NCBI GenBank assembly: GCA_013400975.1
Contig: WBMZ01011689.1
Span: forward strand, 1-64,000
Direction of reading: 5' to 3'
Length of the DNA stretch: 64,000 bases
Origin: Atrichornis clamosus
Taxonomy: Eukaryota; Chordata; Aves; Passeriformes; Menuridae
The notes under the pieces are model-generated. The model saw only the letters and a list, made by a program, of their open reading frames with translations, made no database searches and was not told the DNA's origin. Shown one piece after another: positions 54,859-64,000 of this stretch. How positions within the stretch are numbered: the stretch's first letter is position 1; every line of letters starts with the position of its first letter. A program made the position numbers and the translations under genes.

Positions 54859-55920
54859 CGAAGGCAGCACTGTGCATCTCCGGGGTTATCCCCACCCTCC
54901 AACCAGCGCTTTGCACCCTAAGACCTGCACCCTGGCCATGATCCCCCTCTCCCGAACGCGCCCCAGCCCGGGCAGGGACGCTGCGAACTGGGGCGGGGGA
55001 TGAGCGGAATGCGCTCCCCGTACGCCCAGCAGCATCCTGCATGCCCTGTAACACCCCACGGCTCGCTGCGGGGCTACCGGGGGCACCCTCGGTCCTGCAG
55101 CCCCCCGGGGCGCTTCGCTGACCCCCCCATCCCCGGAGCTCCTCCACCCCCGGAACGCCCTCCGCTGCTCTCACCGCCGCCGCCGCCGGGATGGGGGGAC
55201 CCGCGGGGACCCGGGGACTCGCCGCCGCCAGCAGTTTCGCTTCTGGGGCCTCCCCGCATTCAAACCGGGGCCGGACTTCGCGGAAATTGCATCACGGCGG
55301 CCCCGCCCCGCCCCGCCCGCCGGCACTGGGGGAAGCAGGAGCGGGCACCGGCACCGGGCGGACGCCTGGCGGGGGGAATCGATACCGGCACCGGGGAAAG
55401 CAGGAGCCAGCACCGGGACCGCCATCGGGCGGGGGCAGCCGGCACCGGATAATAGGGGCCGGCAGCGGGGTGGCAGGAGCCGGCACCGGGCACCGGGGGA
55501 AGGGGCACCAAGGGGAGCGGGCACCGGCATCCAGGGCAGCAGGAGCCGGTACCGGTGCCGGTAGCGGCAGCGACAGGACAGCAGCACGAGCATCATGCAG
55601 CGAACAGGACGGGCGCTCCTGGGGTTCCAGTCTCCATCCCGGTCCCGTCCCACCCCGCATCCCCGTGCATCGGGGATCAGGTGTCCCCCGGTCCTGCTCC
55701 CCCCGCCAATAGTGCAGAGAGGCCACCCCCGGGGCTGCTGCTCACCCGCGGAGGGTCGGGATTCCTCGCGCTCAGATTCGGTCCAGAGCCGGGAGCGGCG
55801 GCACCGGAGTCACATGTGAATATTGAGCGGCAGCCCCGGTCCGTAGTCCGGCCCCCCCGGCAACCTCCTTTTTAACGGGGCTCGGGGGGGCGGGGGTGGG
55901 GGCAGAGCGCTGCCTTCCTT
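54859..55920 (-). promoter_or_regulatory. CpG island, candidate HELZ2 promoter and non-coding exon 1
   Basis: About 1 kb of dense CpG. At its lower edge the minus strand has a strong donor, CCTTCG|GTGAGTGAT, after 54,859, which could join a non-coding first exon to the HELZ2 acceptor at 50,389 or 50,292. The only ATG near the donor opens a short upstream frame. Direction is not certain; the island could also serve a plus-strand transcript. Confidence 0.4.
55320..55570. repeat. degenerate GGCACCGG-type GC-rich minisatellite
   Basis: The unit GGCACCGG and variants (GGAGCCGGCACCGGG, CGGTACCGGTGCCGG) recur about every 10-25 bp inside the CpG island. The array is imperfect, with no fixed period. 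Confidence 0.6.
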
Positions 55921-57650
55921 TCTGTTCATCACTTTCGTTTCCCCTCCTGACGCGGTGCAGCCGCTGCAGAGCTCAGCCTCGAGTCAAAAACAAACCCAAA
56001 CCCCAAATCCACCCCCGGCAGCAGCGGAGTCTCATTTGCATCGGGTTTCGTGGTGCCGCAGCCACAGCCGGGGGACAAGACCCCGCACCCCAGTTTGTGG
56101 GCAGGTGCCACCACACAAGCACCATCACCTGATGCTCAGCACACGAGCAGTGCGGGATCCTCAGCACCCGGGCTGTGGAGCCCCTTCTCAGCCCCTTCCC
56201 ACCTCATCAAACCACATGAGCTCAGCACCTCATCCATCCCAGCACGAGGCAGTGTCCTCTCCCTGTCCGGTCTGGTGATGCTGCAAATTTACAGGTAGTA
56301 CACGCATAACCAACAAATCCTGCAGCCCAGGATTCCCCCAAATCACACGCACCCAAGCAAAATGCCAGGAAGTTGTTTTAACCTCCCTAGCCCAGGAACC
56401 CATCACAGCACCATCTCACCAGACTGGACACAAGGCTTCAGAAAGCCTGTAAAGCAGGTGCTGTGCCCAGCGCTGCAGTCAGGCTCCAGCATTCCCACTT
56501 AATGGAATTATCTTCATTCCAGAAGCCAGCTGCCAGCCCTGGAAACAACCAGGGGAAACTAACACACCTCCAGCTACAAGTGGCTGTAAAAAGCCGCAGG
56601 CACCAGAGTTAAAGTCTCCCTGCTGACACCGACACTGTTCAATCCTTCCATCGATTGATGGGCACCTCGTGCTTGGTGGTGCCACCTCAACACAAAGCCA
56701 GCCTCAGTGACAAAAGAAAACTTTTTCCTCAAAGCAAGTGGGAGGACAAAACCCTGAGAGAGCCAGCCTGTGGGGCATGCCGGCAGTGGAGCAGGGAGGA
56801 AGGAGGGGCAGAGATCAGTTTCTGGCACGTTTGTCAACACCAGTGGAAGGAGGAAGAGAAACGATGTTTTTGACCTTCGTGCTTTGTGCAGTGGCAGCCA
56901 TTGGGTGCCTCAGAGGGAGCCCTCACCCTGCTCCATCCAGCAGCACCCTGGGGAGCCAGGAAAGGGGTTTTCCCACCAAGGAGGAGAGTGCAGCATCCCA
57001 GGCCTGGGAATACTGAATGGATTCCACTGGAGCATTGGGTGCTGAATGGACCCCACTGGAGTGGAGGGCACTGGATGGATTCCACCAGAGCGCTGGGCAG
57101 CCGTGGAAACCGGGCATCCCCGGGCAGCAAAACCACCAGGTCTGTGCAACAACACCCTGGTCACTGCTGGACCCGTGGCAGCCTGCACAGGGCCACGGCT
57201 GCCAGGCCCCACTGCACTCTGTGTTCTGCCAGCGAGGAGCAGCAGGTGGCTCAGCCCTGCAGCAGGAGCTGACCCCATGGAGCCCCCACACTCAGTGTTC
57301 CCACTCAGGAAAGGGCTTCCCAGCCTTGTCCCTGCAGCTGCCATGAGAACTGTTATGGTTTGGGCAGCACCAGGGCCCCATCCTTGCCTGGGAAGGAGGA
57401 ATCCCTTCCCCTGTGAGGATGCAGCCCTGGAGCCAAGTGAGGCCCAGCCCTGGAATCAGGATGTTCCATAGTGATGGAGTCCATCCCCACTTGGCAGTGC
57501 CTACGCGCAGGAATCATCCTCTCTGCAACCCTGACTCTAAACCACAGCAAAAGTCTCTGTGACAACATCAGACAGCAGTAAAAAACAAACAAAACACCTG
57601 GAACAACTCCCCTGAGGTGCCTGAGCCAGGACGAGCAGTGCCCAGCTCAC
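55921..57650. other. intergenic DNA between the CpG island and the ISRE region
   Basis: GC-rich single-copy sequence. Apart from the 29-bp tandem repeat at 57,012 nothing recognisable is present, and open frames look accidental. Confidence 0.5.
57012..57098. repeat. 29-bp tandem repeat, three copies
   Basis: Copies at 57,012-57,040, 57,041-57,069 and 57,070-57,098 share the pattern RCTGRATGGAYYCCACYRGAG followed by a variable GGGY end. A small diverged minisatellite. Confidence 0.7.
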
Positions 57651-57775
57651 CCAGGCAGAGCAGCCTTGGCACTGAGGCTTCACTCTGGTTTTACAGGTGG
57701 GGTATCTGGAGGTTTCACTGATTTTACAGGTGGGATATTTTGCCTCCAACTCTAGAAGCAAACAGCTTTCACTCT

Positions 57776-57786
57776 GTTATATAAAG
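57776..57786. promoter_or_regulatory. TATA-box-like element near the ISRE
   Basis: Reads TATATAAAG on the plus strand and TATATAAC on the minus strand, so direction cannot be decided. On the minus strand a candidate exon would start near 57,750 and end at a donor CCTGG|GTGAGC after 57,651, with the ISRE about 260 bp upstream. Confidence 0.25.
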
Positions 57787-58011
57787 TTTCCAGCCCTGCT
57801 CAACACATAACAAGGGGCCAGAAGCAGTGGAGCAGCCCGGAGAGCAGCCGGCTCTGTTGTCCCTCCATCCTGGCGGCGGAGAGCAGGAAGCCACTGTTGG
57901 AGCAGGGAGGAGGCAAAGCTGCGTCACCACGTCCACAGCATTAGGGCGGGGGAGAATCGAAACTCAGGATTTGCCGGTTTTAGACAAACAAACACGGAGC
58001 CGAAAGCCCCG

Positions 58012-58024
58012 AGTTTCGGTTTCC
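58012..58024 (-). promoter_or_regulatory. canonical interferon-stimulated response element (ISRE)
   Basis: AGTTTCGGTTTCC on the plus strand (GGAAACCGAAACT on the minus) matches the ISRE consensus AGTTTCNNTTTC at all defined positions; it is the classic ISGF3/IRF9 site. A half-site GAAACT is at 57,958-57,963 and an AP-1 site TGAGTCA at 58,454-58,460. HELZ2, a known interferon-stimulated gene, is the nearest downstream gene on the minus strand, 7.8 kb away, so the site may be its distal promoter or enhancer. Confidence 0.5.
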
Positions 58025-58460
58025 ATTGCTGCGGACAGTCACGGAGCGGTTTCCCCAGCAAGCCATCGCTGCTGTCTCCCCTCAGCGCCAGGCACGCTGC
58101 CCTTTGCGTGCAGCACACACAGCGCTTGTCAGAGGACAAGCTGGGAGAGCCTTCCCGGGAGGATGCTGGAGCATCTCCTGTCCCGGTAACAGCCCCAATC
58201 AGCCCATAGAGACGCAGCGAGTGAGGAACTGGTGTTTTCTCACAGCCCCCTGCTCCCTGGCACCCCGTGGGCAGCTGCCAGGCAGAACCGTGGCACGGCT
58301 CTGCTCCCGACGCTGCCGGTCGGATGCTTGGGAAGAGGGAGCCTCTGCTCTTCCCCAAATACTGCAGTCTGCTCCCGTAGATACCTGAAGGGGAAAATGC
58401 AAGCGGCTGAGTCTCCATCACCACACAATCCAGGGAAAAACAGGGACTTGGCATGAGTCA

Positions 58461-60380
58461 TCTGCAGCCCTTATGTAATTTGTGTGTGGATGCGAGTCCT
58501 CCACGCCCGGCTGTGAGCGGAGCAGCCCTGTGCTCCTCACGGCAGGAAAGGGGAGCACGGCTGAACACCCAAGAGGACCCCAAGAAGGCAGTGCCAGCAG
58601 CACCAGGCTGGTAGAGTGAGTGCTGAGAGCCCCAGCCCTGCCCAGGGACCCCGGGCTCACACAGCAGGCTGACCCACTGGGATCCACTGTGATGTTCCAG
58701 TTGTGGGGTGCCCGGCACCCACTGCAGCCCCGGGAGCCCACTCTGGCGAGTGCAGCACCCCTGGGGAGGGCTTGGGGGCCCTGCAGAGCCCCAGATCTCA
58801 GTGCCATGGGGAGAGCTGATCCACAGGTGGGCTGTGCACTCCACAGGGGATGTTTTACCACCTCTGCTGAAACCAGGGCAGCAGGACCAGGACCTACTGC
58901 CACCCTCACATGGGACTGTCCCCGTCACACGGGACTGTCCCCACTGGCCAGGGCATCTTGCTCAATCTCCCACGGCCGCATCCAGCCCAAGGCCGTTCAC
59001 CCAGACACTAACTGATAATCTCTGTATACAGATGCAGACATATGCTGCAGACAACTTCCCTTTGCTTTTCCTTCTCAACCCTCATCCTACCACGAGCTGC
59101 TGACTCTGCAAGCCCCCAGCTGCCCTCGGCAGGGCGGGGAAGCACCGCGGCACACTCAGGAGCAGCACAGTCATCCCAGGAGTCAAGCACGCCACCGGGG
59201 CACCCCTGAACATCCCAGCTGGCCCCTTGAGGGAGACAGGGCTGCCCCACCAGCACGTCCCTGACTGGCTTCTTCGAGAGCTGCTGCAGAGAGAGGGGAG
59301 GATTGCACCAGCCCAAATCTGCCTGCAGCGCTTTTATTGCTTGGGGAGCTGTTTACATCCCGAGGAAGCTCTGCTTTGCAGGGCAAAGTACACCCACGCT
59401 GGGAATGCTTTGCGGGTGAGGTGATCTATAGTCTCTCAGGCAGGTAAAGGTGCACCGAGCAGGGGAAGAGCTGCTGCCTCCTGCCTGCTCTGCTCTCTTC
59501 CAGCACTCACTGCCCACTGCTGGGTCACACCAACAGAAAGCTGACACAAATCCTGTCCCACTCCACGCTCTGATGCCACCTCTCAGGCACTCCTAAAGAG
59601 CAGCCAGGAGGTCTTCTCCAGCTGTTCCCTATCCACCTAGTCTTTTCCTCTCTTGCAGCACCTGGATAAGCTGGATGAGTTTGTCCAAAGCAGAGATGGC
59701 TTGAGCAGGAAGCTCAGCCCACAGCTCTCCAGGGCTGGGCAAAGGCACCACAGCTTTCCACCCCTGGCACTGCTGGGTGCCTATGGTGCAGAGGGACCTT
59801 CACTCACCATCGCAGCACGGGAGCAGGGAAGTTTGGGCTGGAAATACACTCCAAGTGTGGCTCAGTATGCTGAAAAGGCAAAAGGCAGCTCAGGGTGATC
59901 ACAAGCCTTTATATGCCCTCGGTCTGACACGCTGCTGCTGTCCCAAGTACAGAGATATGACAGCGATATCTTAGCAGCAGGCAGCTGGGAGGGAAAAACC
60001 TCTGATAAAGCAGGACTCCTCCTCATCAACTGCAGCCCTGGCTCAGTCTCGGCTGAAACGAAACAAAATCTAATGCTTAAGAGGAACAGATCACTTTTCC
60101 TCCTGATTACGTGTCAAAACTCTTCTAAACAGAGGCTGGGGACTGGTGGTTATCAGCACTGGGTGCAGCCAGGCCGTCCCAGCCGTGCCATGGACGACCA
60201 GACTTTGGAGCCACATTTCAGGCTCCTTGCATGCCCACAGCCAGAGGCAGCACAGAGGACACACACATTTATATTTAATTAAAGTGTGTTCCTGTCCTGC
60301 CTTAGCCTTGCTTTGCAACCCCAGCTGTCACACCCAGACACAGAAACACAATAAAAGAGCAACATTCTTTCAAAAAAATA
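58461..60380. other. intergenic DNA and possible distal GMEB2 3' UTR
   Basis: No gene is seen. A minus-strand AATAAA (plus TTTATT at 59,334-59,339) could be a distal poly(A) signal for GMEB2, giving a 3' UTR of about 2.2 kb. Confidence 0.4.
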
Positions 60381-61561
60381 TTTATTAGCTCAATAAAGTG
60401 ACCTGTCATTGCTGCTGCTGCCAGATAAGGTTTAGAGAAACCCCAACACTCCAAGCACCCGACTCCTTCCAGCCGGAGACAGCGGGAGCAGTGCTGCGGC
60501 CACAGGACACCCAGAGACCCTGGGATGGGACCTGGTGGGAGCTGCAGCGAGTGGGGTGACTGAAGGAGTACTGGGGGGTGGACCACCCCGTTACAGAACA
60601 GCTGCTTGAACCCAGCAGGGAGGGAATGGCAGCGTCCGGCTCCCGGCAGGTGCTGGGGACTGGGGACAGCAGGGTCCCCCCTCGTGAGGAAGCGTGAGCT
60701 CCTCGGGGCGTGGCCGCTGGGCTCAGCTCTGCATGTTCTGCAGCACGGCTCTGCCATGCAGAATGAGCTTCCCAACCAGGGCTTTGCTTAAAAATCACCA
60801 TTGGCTTAAAAAAAAAAATCCCAAAGAATGGATTTTCTTTTTTTTTCTTGAGAAGACTAGAAAAAGATCATAAATCCTCAGAAGTCGCAGCTCTTCCCAG
60901 CCCTCTGGGTTTCTCTCTTCCCGCTCCTTCCCCCAGCAGACCTGGGCAACCACTGTGACAACAGCTCCCACTTGTTTCTGCCACCCAAAGCCAGTGTCAC
61001 ACACAAAATCCAACCTCCTGGGGCCTGTGCCTGCGCTGCCACAGAGCCCTTCCTGGTGTCAATGATGGTACATATCCACGGAATTCCTGCTCTTGGCATC
61101 CCTCTCCACCCCTGCAGCTCCCAGGGATGGGGAGCAGCCAGCTCCCTTCACAGCAGACCCCTTGGCAGTTTCACCTGCTCTTCCTTTTGCTATCACCTTC
61201 TCCCTGCTCCTGCCCACTCCTCCAATGGACACTGCTCCAGCTGTGCCTGCCAACAAGGCACAGCTGACGAGCCAGAGCAGTAAAACTATTCCAAGAGAAC
61301 AGGGGAGGAAAGCTTTATAAAAAAATAAGCTTTTTTTTTCCTCTCCTCCAAACAAGGCAGAGCATTGCTGCCTTCTCTGGGCATCCTTCCTCCCCCCTCT
61401 TTCCCTCTGACCTGAACCTCCTTGCTCCCGACACGAGCTGCTCTGAGTCGTGTTAGCCCGTGCCCCTCATGACACCGCTCCTCGTCCCACAGCGCAGCCA
61501 GAGAAGAGGCAGTTCCCCCCAGAGTGGCACGGCCAGCGTCCCTCCAGGCAAGTCCTCCCTC
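60381..61561 (-). other. GMEB2: GMEB2 3' UTR with poly(A) signal
   Basis: From the GMEB2 stop at 61,562 to a minus-strand AATAAA at 60,386-60,381, in an AT-rich patch; about 1.2 kb. No coding potential. An alternative longer end is possible further on. Confidence 0.55.
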
Positions 61562-63778
61562 TCACTTCTGCTCCGCCTCATCCGCCACTGCGGTCACCTC
61601 GATGGCGGCGGCAGCGTGCTCGTCCCCGGCGGCCTCAGTGGCACCGGATGGGACAGTCACGACCGTGCTCCCACTGGGAGCTATTTGTGTCACATTCTGG
61701 ATGGTCGTGCCAAGTCCTGGCAGCGTCAGGAGCTGGAAGGGGCTCACCACCTTCACCACTGTGCTGCCGTCCTGGACTGCGGCCGTGCTCAGCACCGTCA
61801 GGTTGGAAGCGTCCGGGTGGATCTCCACCGTGCCGGGGAAGGTGGAGCCGGCGGAGGCCAGCACCGTGTACCCCCCCAGCAGTGGGGAGGCCGGGGAGCT
61901 GGCAGCGGGGGGCTGGGCTGGGCTCTTCCCCAGCACCGAAGGCGGGAGGGCCGAGACCACTTTGCCAAGAGGGAGGTTGGCAATCTGGGAGACTGGCACG
62001 CCAGGGGTGACAGCGAGCTGTGCCGGCTGGGACAGGACTTGGGAGGTGATGGCAGCTGGTCCAGAGGTGGCCCGGGTCAGCCTGGGGCGTTTCAGAGGTG
62101 TGGGAACGGAGACGGGTGTGAGGGTCATCAGGACGTTGTTGAGATGCTGTGATTTGTGCTTCAGCTCCTTCGCTCGCTTGCGGTGCTCATCACACTGCTG
62201 CTCCAGAGCTGGAGAGAGAAGAGGTTTGGCTCAGCCTGGATCCTGGAAAAGCTCCCCAGGGCCTGTGGCAAAGCCTGATGTGGCTGGTTTAGCAAACCGC
62301 ACTTTCTCAGCCCAAAAGAAAAGGCGCTGGCAGCAATGCCCAGTGGAACACTGGTGTGCCCAGGGCATACCTGCCAAATCCCGTGTGTACTGCTCCCTCG
62401 AGCGATCCATCTGGCACTTGTGGCTGGCCAGCACCTTCTTGACCAGATCCAGCATCCCGAAGTTCTGGACTACGTTGTTGAGTAAAACAGCATCTTGAAA
62501 ACAAGACACAGAATCTTTGAGGAAGCAAAATTCCCCATGCAAATAATTTGTGGCTTGGAAAAAGCCACATGACAACAAACATGTCCAGCTGAGACAGGCA
62601 AAATCTGTGGGAGGGTAACACAAGAGGCTGGGGAAGAGGAGAAGGCAGAAGCCATGAGAAAGGGCAAGAGGTCACAAGCTGTCAACAGTCCTCTCCAGCC
62701 TAGCAGGGGTGATAAGAAATCTGCTGGCACAGTAGCTGCTTGCTGCATCATTATTCCAATGGCCTAAATTCCACCTCAGTTCCCAAGCCAAGTGTTTGTC
62801 CAGACTCAGAGCCAGCAGAGAGGAAGCTCCAGGCACAGGGAACTGGAGAACTGAGGTCACCTGAAGCATCCCTGAGTGTAGCCAAGAGCCTGCCCAGGGA
62901 GCAGCCAGAAATGGGACTTTTTATGAGGACCTATGTCCCTAGTGTACCATCCAGACACCCCTAAGGATAAAAAAATCCACAAGCCCCTCTCCCAAGATGA
63001 CTGATCACCCGTGTCTAGGTCCTTACCCCCAAGCTGCAGTGGGGGATCCTGTGCTCGCTGCTGCAAGCCCTTCATGGTCTCCACCAGCTCCTGGTGGAAC
63101 TCATGGATCACTTCTTCCAGGAGACCAGTGTCCTTCAGACCTTGCCAAAAAGCAAAGGTGTCATCTGGAGAAAGAGAAAGCAAGGGAACCTCAAAATCCT
63201 TGGTGGGGGTTTAATGGTGATCCCCTGTGGGTACCCCTGCAGGAATGCAGTCCTGCCAGACTGGGAGACTCCCAAGGTCAGGGGGCTGGGGCAAAGCCCA
63301 CCCAGGGCATGGCCCAAAGGAGAAGGACACGTTCTCCCCACCCATCCCACACCAACAGGACACCTGATGCTACAGAAAAATCCATTGCTCGGAGCACACC
63401 AAGGAGAATGATTTTATGGCCCCTCTGAGAGAATTTTTTCTTCCCCTAGAGCCACATTTGGCCCTGGCTTTGACATCTTAGTGCTTGGAAACAACTTCCT
63501 CCCAAGGTGATGCTGCAGCCAGCCCGCACTCCGGTGGGTATAACGCAGTGCTATTCCATAAGCAGCGAAGGAATAATCCCCGTGGAGGTTCGTGCATGGC
63601 TGCTCTGGTAAGAGAGTCCTTCCTACTCCTCACCCCTGCTGCTTCCCTCTTTCCTCACATCTCCTCCACCCAGCTGGGCTGAGCCCGGCAGGATCCCAAG
63701 CCATACCTCCGATGCTGGTGCTCCAATCGCTGGTGTCCTCGCATGTTTCTATGGTTATTGTAGCTGGGGATCCGTTCA
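61562..63778 (-). CDS. GMEB2: GMEB2, glucocorticoid modulatory element-binding protein 2 (C-terminal part, truncated by window)
   Basis: Four coding exons on the minus strand: 63778-63707, 63164-63027, 62493-62371 and 62208-61562, all with GT/AG ends and matching phases. They encode NGSPATITIETCED, then FWQGLKDTGLLEEVIHEFHQ, LNNVVQNFGMLDLVKKVLAS and LEQQCDEHRKRAKELKHK (a coiled-coil oligomerisation region). The last exon is rich in Ser, Thr, Ala and Pro (KRPRLTRATSGPAA, VTVPSGATEAA) and ends EAEQK-TGA at 61,562. The DNA-binding SAND domain and N-terminus lie beyond 64,000. GMEB1/GMEB2 form a complex that binds the glucocorticoid modulatory element. I prefer GMEB2 over GMEB1 because of the closeness of the coiled-coil and tail to GMEB2 and the HELZ2 synteny. 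Confidence 0.93.
62494..63026 (-). other. GMEB2 intron (533 nt) and adjacent intron 63,165-63,706
   Basis: Introns between the last coding exons. Donors are G|GTAAGG at 63,026 and G|GTATGG at 63,706; acceptors are TTTTCAAG at 62,494 and TTTCTCCAG at 63,165. No repeat or nested gene was seen in either. Confidence 0.7.
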
Positions 63779-64000
63779 CTGCAACCAATAGCAAAAAAGA
63801 AGAGAAAAAAATTCCCAGGTCCTGATTTTTCCCTGTATTTTCACAGGCTGTTTCCAAGGGAAGCACTCCTCTGCTGCATTTCTGTGACTTCTCCTTTTTA
63901 TTGCACAGGATCACATTTGTTAAAAGGCATCTCTAGATGCTGAACGGAGACGCCCAAGTGGCTGCTGTGCCAGCTGTACTTATTTTTTCCACATTGGAGT

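Noticed and set aside
55931..55943. ISRE-like ACTTTCGTTTCCC in the CpG island
   Set aside because: The GAAA repeats are one base apart (GAAACGAAAG) instead of the two needed for an ISRE; same for GAAACGAAAC at about 60,057.
61450..62498. Three plus-strand frames up to 324 codons over the GMEB2 last exon
   Set aside because: Antisense shadows of the GMEB2 coding exon.

Overview
The window looks like a gene-dense, GC-rich piece of a bird (or close sauropsid) genome. It carries at least seven CR1-type LINE tails with the characteristic ATTCTRTG-like 3' ends, short introns and several CpG islands. It also keeps the gene order FNDC11 - HELZ2 - GMEB2 that is known from human 20q13.33. I see no bacterial, viral or organellar genes. 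Species cannot be named from the sequence.

Layout. (1) 1-~17,000, plus strand: STK35, a nuclear serine/threonine kinase. The window opens inside coding exon 1 (to 318). Coding exon 2 is 5711-6423. A strong donor lies 35 nt after the stop, and strong acceptors at 12,675 and 16,809 suggest spliced 3' UTR exons ending at a poly(A) signal at 16,974. (2) ~17,000-24,450: intergenic, with an orphan CpG-rich block at 17.7-18.05 kb and a CR1. (3) ~24,450-28,372, plus strand: FNDC11, a single coding exon (322 aa). A CpG-island promoter with a consensus RFX X-box and a probable non-coding first exon lie 2.3 kb upstream. A one-base N flanked by a perfect 96-bp duplication at 26.34-26.53 kb is probably an assembly-join artefact. 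(4) ~29,090-50,246, minus strand: HELZ2. I could build the whole coding sequence: 19 exons, all with GT/AG junctions and compatible phases, 8,454 nt including the stop, 2,817 aa. Order: N-terminal zinc fingers, first SF1 helicase, RNB exoribonuclease domain in one 3.5-kb exon, second SF1 helicase. (5) 50.4-60.4 kb: upstream region of HELZ2, with a strong CpG island at 54.9-55.9 kb, a canonical interferon-stimulated response element at 58,012 and a second ISRE-like palindrome at 51,748. (6) 60.4-64 kb, minus strand: the last four coding exons and 3' UTR of GMEB2, truncated by the window edge.

The genes are separate vertebrate loci, not a pathway. HELZ2 is an interferon-induced RNA helicase/exoribonuclease and nuclear-receptor coactivator. 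STK35 is a kinase linked to actin and the cell cycle. FNDC11 is a testis/cilium-type protein. GMEB2 is a SAND-domain transcription factor. FNDC11 and HELZ2 are convergent, and HELZ2 and GMEB2 run in the same direction. The most useful observations are the complete HELZ2 model with an intact RNB active site, the X-box at FNDC11, the ISREs upstream of HELZ2, the STK35 3' UTR introns, STK35 sitting next to FNDC11, and the assembly artefact. I found no undescribed gene system.
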